Positions 25,636 through 34,641 of a DNA stretch of 41,802 nucleotides are shown piece after piece. The position numbers were made by a program, and so were the translations under genes. Source of the DNA: Deltaproteobacteria bacterium (GTDB lineage Bacteria > Desulfobacterota > Syntrophia > Syntrophales > UBA2210); contig JAPLJO010000007.1 in the NCBI GenBank assembly GCA_026388515.1, forward strand, positions 1 through 41,802, written 5' to 3'. The notes beneath the pieces were generated by a model that ran no database searches, was not told the origin of the DNA, and saw only the letters and a program-made list of their open reading frames with translations. Positions within the stretch are counted from its first letter, which is position 1, and every line of letters begins with the position of its first letter.

Positions 25636-26757
25636 ATGTTAACGTACACGAACCCCGAATTGAAACCCTTTGAAGAACTGGCCGGTCAGTTCGCCCGTAA
25701 TGAACTTGCTTCCGGAAGAGAAGAACACGATAACTATCCCTTCGGTCCCTTTTTCCACGGCGTCCTCGCGCGGGCCCATGAAGCGGGATTTCTCGGGATT
25801 ATCCTTCCGGAACACCAGGGCGGTATCGGCCAGGGAACGGGAGCGCTCTGCGTGATACTCGATTCGATAAGCCGTGCCGACGCGAGTCTGGCGGGGATAC
25901 TCTTCACCACGGCGCTTGCCCAGCAGATTCTCATGGAAGCCGGCGCGTTCGATGCGATCAGAACAATTACGGGTGGCGCTTCAAAGGCGGAAGAGGCGCT
26001 CATTGCGTTTCCCGCGTTTGCCAATCCTTCGGAACTTGCACCCTCGGTCTTCGCAAAGAACGAAGAGGGGCGCTACACCCTCTTCGGCACCTGCGACTAC
26101 CTCGTTCTCGGCGGGCTTGCCCGATACGGCCTGATACCTGCGCGTGTACACGGCCGGAAAGGATACTCCTTCTTTATAGTGGACCTTGCCGCACCGGGAG
26201 TGACGAAAAGCGGCCCCGTCGTCAGCCTCGGTTTTCACGCCTGTCCCGCCGTCGACGTGAAAATCAGGGACGTGGACGGAACAATCGCGGGGAGCGAGGG
26301 GGACGGCGCGGTGCTTTTTGAACGGGCGGCGGAAAAAATGCATATTGCCGCCGCGGCCATTGCCTGCGGGATTATGAAAGGTTCCTTTGTGGAGGCACTT
26401 AGCTACGCAAAAGAGCGCTTTCAGGGAGGGCGTGAGATTGTGAAGTGGTCCGAGGTCCGGATGATTCTTGCGAATATGGCAGTGAAAGTCGATGTCGCCG
26501 ACATGACCCTCGCAGGAGCGTGCCGGGCGGCTGAAGAGAAACATCCCGGGTGGGAAACAAAATCCCGCGCCGTCGCGATCCGCATCCAGGATGATGCCTG
26601 TGAACTTACCACCGACGGCATCCAGGTCCTTGGCGGGTATGGGTATATGAAGGACTACGGGCAGGAGAAAAGATTCCGGGATGCCAAGCAGGTTCAGGCG
26701 CTTCTGGGCATGGCACCGATGAAGAAGCTGAAGTATTTTGAAAAAGTGGCGGAGTGA
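25636..26757 (+). CDS. Acyl-CoA dehydrogenase (shorter, more divergent paralogue)
   Basis: 373 aa; GFLGIILPEHQGGIGQGTGALCVILDSISRADASLAGILFTTALAQQILM...CELTTDGIQVLGGYGYMKDYGQEKRFRDAKQVQALLG; RBS aaaggagg. Confidence 0.88.
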   Translation: MLTYTNPELKPFEELAGQFARNELASGREEHDNYPFGPFFHGVLARAHEAGFLGIILPEHQGGIGQGTGALCVILDSISRADASLAGILFTTALAQQILMEAGAFDAIRTITGGASKAEEALIAFPAFANPSELAPSVFAKNEEGRYTLFGTCDYLVLGGLARYGLIPARVHGRKGYSFFIVDLAAPGVTKSGPVVSLGFHACPAVDVKIRDVDGTIAGSEGDGAVLFERAAEKMHIAAAAIACGIMKGSFVEALSYAKERFQGGREIVKWSEVRMILANMAVKVDVADMTLAGACRAAEEKHPGWETKSRAVAIRIQDDACELTTDGIQVLGGYGYMKDYGQEKRFRDAKQVQALLGMAPMKKLKYFEKVAE

Positions 26758-26792
26758 CAGAGTGGCAGAGCAGCAAAATGACAAAGTGATAA
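26745..26792. repeat. Degenerate octanucleotide tandem repeat, six units
   Basis: agtggcgg|agtgacag|agtggcag|agcagcaa|aatgacaa|agtgataa; spans the stop codon of the preceding CDS. Confidence 0.7.
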
Positions 26793-26865
26793 AGAAACTT
26801 CCCTGAAGACCCCTGCTGCGAGGAGAGAAGAATGGTTCGAGGGGGATGAGAAAAGGAGAGATGTG

Positions 26866-27699
26866 ATGCCCAATGCAGTCGTCACAGGTGCAGCCTCGGG
26901 CCTCGGAAGGGCGTTTGCCCTTGCGCTGGCGAGAAAGAACTGGCGCGTGCTCGTCGCCGATATCAACGCCGTCGGCGCGGCGGAGACGCTGGAGTTGGTG
27001 AAAAAAGAAGGCGGGAGCGGCGCCACCTTCCGGTGCGATGTGGCGTCGCTCGATGATGTCAAGGCCATGGCAGCATTTGCCTTCGGCGAGTGGCAGCGGG
27101 TGGACCTTCTCATAAATAATGCCGGCATCGCCGTCACCGGTACTGTCGGGGACGCGCCCATCGAGGACTGGCGATGGATTTTCAGCGTGAACTTCTGGGG
27201 CGTGCTCCACGGGTGCCATGTGTTCGTACCGAAGATGAGAGAGCAGGGAGGCGGTCACATTATTAACGTGGCGTCCGCGGCGGGTATCGTCTCGCTTCCC
27301 GAGATGCCGGCCTACAACGCCACGAAGGCGGCGGTGATATCTCTGTCGGAGACGATGAGATGCGAGCTTGCCGCGCACCGTATCGGCGTCACCGTGGTGT
27401 GCCCCTCGTTTTTCCGAACCAACCTGGCGAAGGGCCTTCACTGCACCGACGAGTTTCAGAAAACGTTCGCCATCGTGGCGATGGAAAACGGCAGGATCTC
27501 CGCGGATGAGGTCGCCAAGCGGGCCCTGCGGGCCATGGAGAAAAACAGACTCTATGCGATACCCCATGCCTCGATTCGTCTCCTGTGGTTCATGAAGCGG
27601 GTGTCGCCGGCCATGTTTTACCGGAATATGGCGTTTATGAACAAGAGCAGCCGGTTTCGGATGGTGCTTCTTGCACTGGCCCGTCGCGGGCTTACATAA
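26866..27699 (+). CDS. Short-chain dehydrogenase/reductase
   Basis: VTGAASGLGRAFA, DLLINNAGIAVTG, INVASAAGIVSLPEMPAYNATKAAV. Confidence 0.92.
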   Translation: MPNAVVTGAASGLGRAFALALARKNWRVLVADINAVGAAETLELVKKEGGSGATFRCDVASLDDVKAMAAFAFGEWQRVDLLINNAGIAVTGTVGDAPIEDWRWIFSVNFWGVLHGCHVFVPKMREQGGGHIINVASAAGIVSLPEMPAYNATKAAVISLSETMRCELAAHRIGVTVVCPSFFRTNLAKGLHCTDEFQKTFAIVAMENGRISADEVAKRALRAMEKNRLYAIPHASIRLLWFMKRVSPAMFYRNMAFMNKSSRFRMVLLALARRGLT

Positions 27700-27724
27700 T
27701 TCGGTATACTAAGGAGAACAAAAG

Positions 27725-28984
27725 ATGGCTAAAGACGTGTACATCATCGGTCTCGGCATGATAAAGTTCGGCAAATACCTCGACAGAAGCATCAAATCCC
27801 TCACCGGTGAAGCGCTGAAGCTTGTGCTCGATGACTGCGGCCTTTCGGTGGATGATCTCGAGGCCGCCTGGTTTTCCAACTCATCATGGGGAATGAGCTC
27901 CTTCCAGCACTGTATCAGGGGGCAGGTCGCCCTCTCCGCGAACGGCCTCGAAGGTGTACCCGTCACGAATGTGGAGAACGCCTGCGCGGGAGCGTCAACG
28001 GCCCTTCACGGCGCCTGGACTGCCGTGAAAGCGGGGCTCTATGACTGCGCACTTGCCATCGGCGTGGAAAAACTCAACGATCCCGACCGGGCAAAGGTCA
28101 TGATGGGGTTCATCACGGGAACCGACGTGGAAGTCACCATGGAGATGATGGCGAAGTTTCAGAAAGAAGAGCAGGAGAGGCGCGAGCGCGAAGCCCGCGA
28201 GAAAGGCATCGAGCTTTCGAAGGAAAAAGCGGGCGGCCATTCTGCGTTCATGGACCTTTACGCCATGGGGGCGCGCACGCACATGAAGCAGTATGGGACA
28301 ACCCAGCGGCAGCTTGCCTGCATCGCCGCGAAGAACCACAACAACTCGGTATTGAATCCCCTTGCCCAGTACACTTTCCCGATGACCGTGGAAGAGGTGC
28401 TGGCCGACCGGGAGGTGGCCTACCCGCTCACCCGCGCCATGTGCGCGCCCATAGGCGACGGCGCCGCGGCGGCGATCGTCTGTAGCGGGCGCTTTCTGAA
28501 AAAGGTGGAGAGAAAGAGGGCCGTACGGATTCGCGCGTCCATCCTCCAGTCGGGAAACCGGGTGAGGGAAAGCGATATCACCGCCCGCACATCGCGCATC
28601 GCCTATGAAACGGCGGGTCTCGGCCCCGGTGACATATGTGTCGCAGAGGTTCACGATGCCACCGCGTATGGTGAGCTCTTCCAGACGGAACAGGTCGGAT
28701 TCTGTCCCGTGGGTGAGGGCGGGCCTTTTGTGGAAAGCGGCGCGACGGCGCTCGGCGGAAAGATTCCCGTCAATCCCAGCGGCGGACTGATTGCACGGGG
28801 CCATCCCGTGGGCGCCTCGGGGCTCGCGCAGATACACGAACTGGGGACCCAGCTCAGGGGTGAGGCGGGGAAGCGTCAGGTGGAAGGCGTCAGGATTGCT
28901 CTTGCTGAAAACGGCGGCGGTTTCCTCGGGCAGGCGGAAGCGGCCATGGTGATTCACATACTGGAAAAGCATAGCGTTCGATGA
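27725..28984 (+). CDS. Thiolase / acetyl-CoA acetyltransferase, SCP-x (lipid-transfer) type
   Basis: NVENACAGASTALHGAW nucleophile region, EVHDATAYGELFQTE, PVNPSGGLIARGHPVGASGLAQIHEL, ENGGGFLG. Confidence 0.92.
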   Translation: MAKDVYIIGLGMIKFGKYLDRSIKSLTGEALKLVLDDCGLSVDDLEAAWFSNSSWGMSSFQHCIRGQVALSANGLEGVPVTNVENACAGASTALHGAWTAVKAGLYDCALAIGVEKLNDPDRAKVMMGFITGTDVEVTMEMMAKFQKEEQERREREAREKGIELSKEKAGGHSAFMDLYAMGARTHMKQYGTTQRQLACIAAKNHNNSVLNPLAQYTFPMTVEEVLADREVAYPLTRAMCAPIGDGAAAAIVCSGRFLKKVERKRAVRIRASILQSGNRVRESDITARTSRIAYETAGLGPGDICVAEVHDATAYGELFQTEQVGFCPVGEGGPFVESGATALGGKIPVNPSGGLIARGHPVGASGLAQIHELGTQLRGEAGKRQVEGVRIALAENGGGFLGQAEAAMVIHILEKHSVR

Positions 28985-28997
28985 AAAGGGGGATTGT

Positions 28998-29729
28998 ATG
29001 GCACTGCAAAGAGACATGGCACGGGAGGAGTTTGTTGAACGTCTCAAGTTTGAGTTTACCGAAACGGAAAAAGTAATTCTGCAGAGGAGAAGCGTCCGGC
29101 TCTATAAGAAGGAACAGGTGCCGGAATTCATGGTGAAGCGAATGCTGGAGGCGGGCCGTTTCGCACCCTCGGCGGGGAATTCCCAGCCCTGGAAGTTCGT
29201 CGTCGTGCGGGATCCGCAGTTGATCGACGGCATGACAAAAACGACCGTTGATCTGTGCAAGTTTTTCCGCGCGACGACAGACTACACGCGGCCGGGCTTC
29301 GGCTGGATGAGGCCTTCGGTGAAGTTTTTCACGCGGCTGCTCCCCAATGACCTTCATCCCGTTCCCTTCGGAGCGGTGTCGCTGATTGCCCAGGGAAAAC
29401 TCTCGGTCTGGCACGGGGCCCCCACGGTGATTCTCATTTTCAAGGATGTGCGCGGTGTCTCGAATCCGGATCTCGACTGCGGCATCGCCGGCCAGAACAT
29501 GGTACTCGCCGCTCACAGCATGGGGCTCGGCACCTGCTGGGTCGGATTTGCGCGGACCGCCTTCGAGTACGCCGCGAAGTGGCGGAGGTATTTCGGCATC
29601 GAGTTTCCCTTTAAATTCGCCAACAGCCTTGCCGTGGGGTGGCCGAAAGGTAAGCCGGACGGCATGGTGGAACGGCAGACCCACGCAGTCGACTGGTACG
29701 AAAGCGGCCAGCGACGGACCATTTACTAA
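28998..29729 (+). CDS. Nitroreductase-family flavoprotein
   Basis: ILQRRSVRLYKKEQVPEFMVKRMLEAGRFAPSAGNSQPWKFVVVRD; NMVLAAHSMGLGTCWVG. Confidence 0.9.
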   Translation: MALQRDMAREEFVERLKFEFTETEKVILQRRSVRLYKKEQVPEFMVKRMLEAGRFAPSAGNSQPWKFVVVRDPQLIDGMTKTTVDLCKFFRATTDYTRPGFGWMRPSVKFFTRLLPNDLHPVPFGAVSLIAQGKLSVWHGAPTVILIFKDVRGVSNPDLDCGIAGQNMVLAAHSMGLGTCWVGFARTAFEYAAKWRRYFGIEFPFKFANSLAVGWPKGKPDGMVERQTHAVDWYESGQRRTIY

Positions 29730-29740
29730 GGAGGATCGCC

Positions 29741-30058
29741 ATGGGAAAGATGACATTCCTGGAAAAAATCCGTATTCCCACCTACAACGACCCAAAGCAG
29801 GTAACGCCCGGCGAGGTCGACTTCGACAACGGAAAGTGCACCGGGTGCGGCATTTGTGTCGAAGTATGTCCCGCTGACTCGCTCGTGATGGAGGACAAAA
29901 AAGCGCGGATGAAGGCTGCGGCGGAAAACCAGTGTATGTTCTGCGGCTGCTGCGTAGCCATATGTCCCGCCGGTGCCGTCAGCATGAAGTCACCCTTCAA
30001 ATGCACCCTCTTTTTCAAACCCATCGACTACGGCGAACCGAAACCGCCGCGGTTGTGA
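29741..30058 (+). CDS. 2[4Fe-4S] ferredoxin
   Basis: CTGCGICVEVCP and CMFCGCCVAICPAGAV motifs; RBS aaggagg. Confidence 0.93.
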   Translation: MGKMTFLEKIRIPTYNDPKQVTPGEVDFDNGKCTGCGICVEVCPADSLVMEDKKARMKAAAENQCMFCGCCVAICPAGAVSMKSPFKCTLFFKPIDYGEPKPPRL

Positions 30059-30097
30059 CGAACGCAGAATGAGGAACACAAATCCGGGGAGGTAACT

Positions 30098-31666
30098 ATG
30101 AGTAAGGCAGCAACGTGGGCGTCGGAACTTGAAGCGCAGGCATCGAAACTCGGCGACAGGCCGTTTCTCTATGTGGTGTATCAGGACCGTTACATCAGTT
30201 TCAAGGAAATGGACGACAACGCAAACCGTCTCGCCAATTTTCTTCTTTCCCTCGGTGCGGGACCGGGGAAGGGCATCGCGCTCCTCATGAACAACTCGCC
30301 CCAGTTTCTTGATGTCTTCTTCGGCATGCAGAAAATAGGACTGTATGCGAACACGGTAAATACGGGCCTCAAGGGAGACGGCCTTGCTTTTATCGTTGAC
30401 AACAGCGATGCAGGGTATCTCATGGTGGATTATGACCTCGTCGAGCTTTTTCAATCGGTCTGCGACAAAACCCCCGGTATCAAAACAATAATCGTCAACA
30501 CCCTTGAGGCGCCTCCCGGCTATACCGTGCCGGTGGGCATGCTCGATCTAAGAGCCGCCTACGGCCCTGAAGTGTCGGCGGTGAAGCCTTCCATCGAGTT
30601 CGATGAGGGGGGCGTGCTCCTTCTCATGTACACCTCGGGGACTACGGGGCTTCCGAAGGGGGTTGTCTCGCGGTACAACAACAACATGGTCGACAGAATC
30701 CGCCCGCTTGCCCTTTTCACCATGACCCCCGATTCGGTCTACTACACGGCGCTCCCGCTCTTTCACGGGAACGCCCTCTTCATCACCACGACGAACTCGC
30801 TCATCGCCGGGTGCACCATGGCGCTCTCCAGGAAATTTTCCGCGAGCCGGTTCTGGGATGAAATATGGCAGTCGAAGGCCACCACCTTCAATACCATCGG
30901 CGCCATCATTCCGATTCTCATTAAGCAGCCGCCGAACCCCCACGAACGCGACCACCGGGTCGGCAGGATACTCTCGGCGGGATGCCCCGCCGACATGTGG
31001 GAGGCCTTCGAAACACGCTTCAACATCAAGATATGGGAGGGCTACGCCGCCATCGACGGGTCGGGGCTCATCATGAATTTCGGCGACGGCCCGAAGGGTT
31101 CCATCGGCAAACCGGTAAACTCGCAGATACGGCTCGTCAATGACAGGGGGGAAGAGGTTACGACAGGCGAGCCGGGAGAACTGCTCTTCTACGTGGCGAA
31201 GGACCGCACCGACAGGGTGGAGTACTACAAGAACCCCGAGGCAATGGAGAAAAAGACCAAGGGGGAGTGGGAGTATACCGGCGACCTCATGTACCAGGAC
31301 AAGGACGGCTATCTCTACTTCGTGGGGCGCGCCACCGATTCCATGAGAAGGCGCGGCGAGAACGTCTCCGCCTACGACGTGGAGCAGGCCATCATGAAGC
31401 ATCCCGCCGTCCTTGAATGCGCCGTCTACGGTGTTCCCTCGGAACTCACCGAGGACGACATCATGGCATCAATCCGCCTCGTCGAGGGGCATACGCTCAC
31501 GCCCCGGGGACTCCTCGACTTTCTCGAGGACAAGCTCGCGAAGTTCGCCACACCCCGCTATGTCAGAATCGTCGATGATTTCCCGAGAACGGAAACCTTC
31601 CGGGTGAAGAAAAACGAACTCAAGGCGGTGGGCGTCACGGCGGATACCTTTGATGCGGAAAAGTAA
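30098..31666 (+). CDS. AMP-dependent acyl-CoA synthetase (FATP/VLACS-like or CaiC-like)
   Basis: VLLLMYTSGTTGLPKGVVSRYNN, EGYAAIDGSGLIMNFGDGPKGSIGKP, GEWEYTGDLMYQDKDGYLYFVGRATDSMRRRGENVSAYDVEQAI. Confidence 0.92.
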   Translation: MSKAATWASELEAQASKLGDRPFLYVVYQDRYISFKEMDDNANRLANFLLSLGAGPGKGIALLMNNSPQFLDVFFGMQKIGLYANTVNTGLKGDGLAFIVDNSDAGYLMVDYDLVELFQSVCDKTPGIKTIIVNTLEAPPGYTVPVGMLDLRAAYGPEVSAVKPSIEFDEGGVLLLMYTSGTTGLPKGVVSRYNNNMVDRIRPLALFTMTPDSVYYTALPLFHGNALFITTTNSLIAGCTMALSRKFSASRFWDEIWQSKATTFNTIGAIIPILIKQPPNPHERDHRVGRILSAGCPADMWEAFETRFNIKIWEGYAAIDGSGLIMNFGDGPKGSIGKPVNSQIRLVNDRGEEVTTGEPGELLFYVAKDRTDRVEYYKNPEAMEKKTKGEWEYTGDLMYQDKDGYLYFVGRATDSMRRRGENVSAYDVEQAIMKHPAVLECAVYGVPSELTEDDIMASIRLVEGHTLTPRGLLDFLEDKLAKFATPRYVRIVDDFPRTETFRVKKNELKAVGVTADTFDAEK

Positions 31667-31991
31667 GGGCACCGCATACCGTGCCCATCGGGGGCTCCCC
31701 GAATGCGGGCACTCCCGGATTTTTCCGGAAGAACTGGAGCAGGGCGAAAAGACCGCATGCAAAATTGGATAAGTCTTATGAAAATATATCAGCGTAAACC
31801 TCTTCAAAACCTCCTCGACTTGATTAAATTATCCTGACTGAGATTTTATTTGACAGACGATGTCGGGAAAGATCTTAATGAATCAATGTCACTAATGTGC
31901 GCTCTGGGTTAGCTTTGAAAAACAAGAATTACAGATTGTAGAAATGTGTGAGAGAGGCAGAGCTTCATCCTCTTCACCTCACGAGATATGC

Positions 31992-33107
31992 TCACTCCCT
32001 CTGATTTCCGAGCTTCGACCGCCTGATCGGGCAGTCTGGCTTTACATATTTTCCGCCGAGTGCGGCAGATTCGTAGAGGGCGGTGAGAATTTCTATGTTC
32101 TTTTTCCCTTCTTCCGCGTCGACAAGTGCCGGTTTATTGTTTACAATCGCATCGATCACATTCGCAAGGTAAGGAGTATGGCCTTCTCCATACACATTCG
32201 ATACTTCCTGCGATGAAGAATTCTGGATCTGCGCGTCTTCCGGCTGTTCATCCCGGAATTTCCAATAGAGGATCTTGTTGACGGCCTTTCCGCCGATGAT
32301 TGTGGAACCTTTCTCACCGAGAATGCTCAGGGAACCTTCAAGGTCTTCAGGCCGTGAGGCTACAGTCGCCTCAAACGCACCGAGAGCGCCTGATTTGAAC
32401 TTGAAAGTGGCAAGTGCGGTATCTTCAACTTCAATATCAAGAAGCCTCGTTGCCGATATGCACTGCATTTCATCGATCGGACCCATGAACCACTGGAGAA
32501 GATCAAGGTGATGGCTCGCTTGCTGCGACATAACACCGCCGTCAAGCTCCCATGTGCCGTGCCAGTTATCCTGCTCGTAATATGATTGCAATCTCATCCA
32601 TCTGACTCGAACCGATCCCAGGACCAGTTTTCCGAATCGGCCTGCCTCGAGGGCTTTCCTTGCGGCAACTACGGCAGGATTGAAACGGTTCTGTTTTACG
32701 ACAAATAGTCGGCATTTGTTGTCTGCGCAGGCTCTTATCATCTCGTCACAGTCCGAGACACGCAGAGCCATCGGTTTTTCAACGATAATATGCTTACCGT
32801 AACGGGAAACATCGATGACGTGTCGTGCATGATAGCCCGTGGGCGTGGCAATATCAATTACATCGATTTCCGCATGCCGCTTCATCATGTCGTGGTAGTT
32901 TATATAGTAAGGAACCTGGACTTCCTCCGATTTTGCCTTCGCCTTCTTCTCGTCGATATCGCATATCGCAACGAGTTCGCCGTCAATCATACCTGAAGTT
33001 AGAGCTTTCAGATGGTTGTTAGAAACGCGCCCACATCCGATAACTGCAAATTTAAGTTTAGCGTGATCAGACATATTTTCACCGGAATAGTCATTCGTCA
33101 TTTGCAA
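31992..33107 (-). CDS. Gfo/Idh/MocA-family NAD(P)-dependent sugar dehydrogenase
   Basis: LKFAVIGCGRVSNNHLKAL, DIATPTGYHARHVIDVSRYGKHIIVEKPMAL, QASHHLDLLQWFMG. Confidence 0.9.
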   Translation of the reverse strand: MQMTNDYSGENMSDHAKLKFAVIGCGRVSNNHLKALTSGMIDGELVAICDIDEKKAKAKSEEVQVPYYINYHDMMKRHAEIDVIDIATPTGYHARHVIDVSRYGKHIIVEKPMALRVSDCDEMIRACADNKCRLFVVKQNRFNPAVVAARKALEAGRFGKLVLGSVRVRWMRLQSYYEQDNWHGTWELDGGVMSQQASHHLDLLQWFMGPIDEMQCISATRLLDIEVEDTALATFKFKSGALGAFEATVASRPEDLEGSLSILGEKGSTIIGGKAVNKILYWKFRDEQPEDAQIQNSSSQEVSNVYGEGHTPYLANVIDAIVNNKPALVDAEEGKKNIEILTALYESAALGGKYVKPDCPIRRSKLGNQRE

Positions 33108-33119
33108 TAGACCTCTGAA

Positions 33120-33926
33120 TTAAAATAGAAGGGAAACTGTCATCTTGCTGTTTTCCATTGACCGCCGCTCTTTCTTTTCCGTCCATATCTTTAACCAGAG
33201 CCACAGGAAGGCGAAGACGGCCACGGCGATAACGATATAGGCTGCACTCTTCTCGAGAGACCCCTGTTTGATTCCTTTTCCAATGAGCGTGAACGGTATA
33301 GCTTCCGGCAGCAGTCCGATTGCCGTGCCGATCAGAAAATCCTTCTGTGCGACCGGGGACAGGCCGAGAATGAGGTTTACGACCATTCCGTGCATCGGCA
33401 TTTGCCTGGCGAGTATCACCGCGGGAATTCCGCCCTGTCCAATCAGTTCCGCGAAATAGTTGAGCTTTGGGTAACGTCTGATAATGAAATCTCCGCCCGC
33501 CCATCTCACGAAAAGGAAAACTATGTAGAACGCGATCATGGTTCCGGTCATGCAATATATCAATCCACGGAAAAACCCGAAGAGCATTCCGCCGATGGGA
33601 CAGAGAAGAAGCCTCGGCACACCGACACAGACAAGGATGGTAACACCACACGTGAATATGAGAGGCGCTAATAGTCCATATTCCTTTATTCCTTCGCTGA
33701 ATTCCATGGCTCTCACTCCGAACTGTCGAAGCGGAGTAAGATGCAGTCCAAGGATAATGAGGGAAATAACGAGAATGAAGATGAGATCTTTGCGAATCGA
33801 GAAGAACGAATCAAGTTTCGGTTTTTCGATTGGATGCGACACGTCGGCATCGGAACGACTGTCAATTGCGTAAATGACCCTCTCGTCGTTCTTATTGGGA
33901 GTGGTATTCCGGTCCAATTCTGTCAC
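33120..33926 (-). CDS. TVP38/TMEM64 (VTT/DedA superfamily) membrane protein
   Basis: Multi-TM with LLCPIGGMLFGFFRGLIYCMTGTMIAFYIVFLFVRWAGGDFI and GIPAVILARQMPMHGMVVNLILGLSPVAQKDFLIGTAIGLLPEAIPFTLIGKGI. Confidence 0.82.
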   Translation of the reverse strand: MTELDRNTTPNKNDERVIYAIDSRSDADVSHPIEKPKLDSFFSIRKDLIFILVISLIILGLHLTPLRQFGVRAMEFSEGIKEYGLLAPLIFTCGVTILVCVGVPRLLLCPIGGMLFGFFRGLIYCMTGTMIAFYIVFLFVRWAGGDFIIRRYPKLNYFAELIGQGGIPAVILARQMPMHGMVVNLILGLSPVAQKDFLIGTAIGLLPEAIPFTLIGKGIKQGSLEKSAAYIVIAVAVFAFLWLWLKIWTEKKERRSMENSKMTVSLLF

Positions 33927-34641
33927 CTCGGATCGACCGTTTTCTCAACCAGTAGATTGCGAAACAGTCGGTAATTCCGCGCCATATCCTGTTTCTAACC
34001 CCGTATTTTGAATACCCGCGTGTGCGCGGGCGGTCGTTTATCGGTATCTCCACAACTTCATAACCCTGAAGCCTGAGAAGTGTTGGAATAAAGCGATGCA
34101 TACCGTTGAATATCTGAATCTCACAGAGCGCGCTCCTGCGAATTGCACGGTAGGTGCAACCGCCATCGGATATTTTGTCGCCCGTGACAATATTTCTGAA
34201 AACGTTCCACGTTCTCGATGAGATCCTTTTTACTATTGTGTCCATTCTTTTTCTGCGAACTCCACAGACCGCCGCAATGTTCTCCTTCAGTGCGTCCAGG
34301 AGAAATGGGATGTCAGCGGGATCGTTTTGCTGATCAGCATCCATCGTGATGATGATTTCGCCATTGGCGTGAGCGAACCCGGTCGCTTGTCCGGCGCTTT
34401 CACCGGAATTCAAGCGATGTGGGAATATTCGGAGGAAAGGCCTGGTCTCTCTGAGTTTCTTCATAACTTCCAGACTGTCGTCAGTGCTCTTGTCGTCAAT
34501 GAAAATGACCTCGTATTTTTTTCCGAGCTTGTCGAGAACCTGCTGAAGCTCGTCAATGAGCGGCTCAAGATTGTCTTCCTCATTGAATACGGGAATCACG
34601 ACCGAAACATGACATGACTCATCAATAGTTTTATCGATCAT
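33892..34641 (-). CDS. Glycosyltransferase family 2 (dolichyl/undecaprenyl-phosphate sugar synthase-like)
   Basis: VSVVIPVFNEEDNLEPLIDELQQVL, ITMDADQQNDPADIPFLLDAL, KISDGGCTYRAIRRSAL, EIPINDRPRTRGYSKYGVRNRIWRGITD. Confidence 0.9.
   Translation of the reverse strand: MIDKTIDESCHVSVVIPVFNEEDNLEPLIDELQQVLDKLGKKYEVIFIDDKSTDDSLEVMKKLRETRPFLRIFPHRLNSGESAGQATGFAHANGEIIITMDADQQNDPADIPFLLDALKENIAAVCGVRRKRMDTIVKRISSRTWNVFRNIVTGDKISDGGCTYRAIRRSALCEIQIFNGMHRFIPTLLRLQGYEVVEIPINDRPRTRGYSKYGVRNRIWRGITDCFAIYWLRKRSIRGDRIGPEYHSQ

Noticed and set aside
25981-27567. Long antisense ORF (528 aa, minus strand) opposite ACAD2 and SDR
   Set aside because: Fully opposite two well-supported enzyme genes; low-complexity His/Arg/Gly-rich translation without recognisable motifs, as expected for a shadow ORF in GC-rich DNA.
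27995-29047. Antisense 350-aa ORF opposite the thiolase, and neighbours 28890..29795 and 30548..31402
   Set aside because: Shadow ORFs of clear CDSs on the plus strand.
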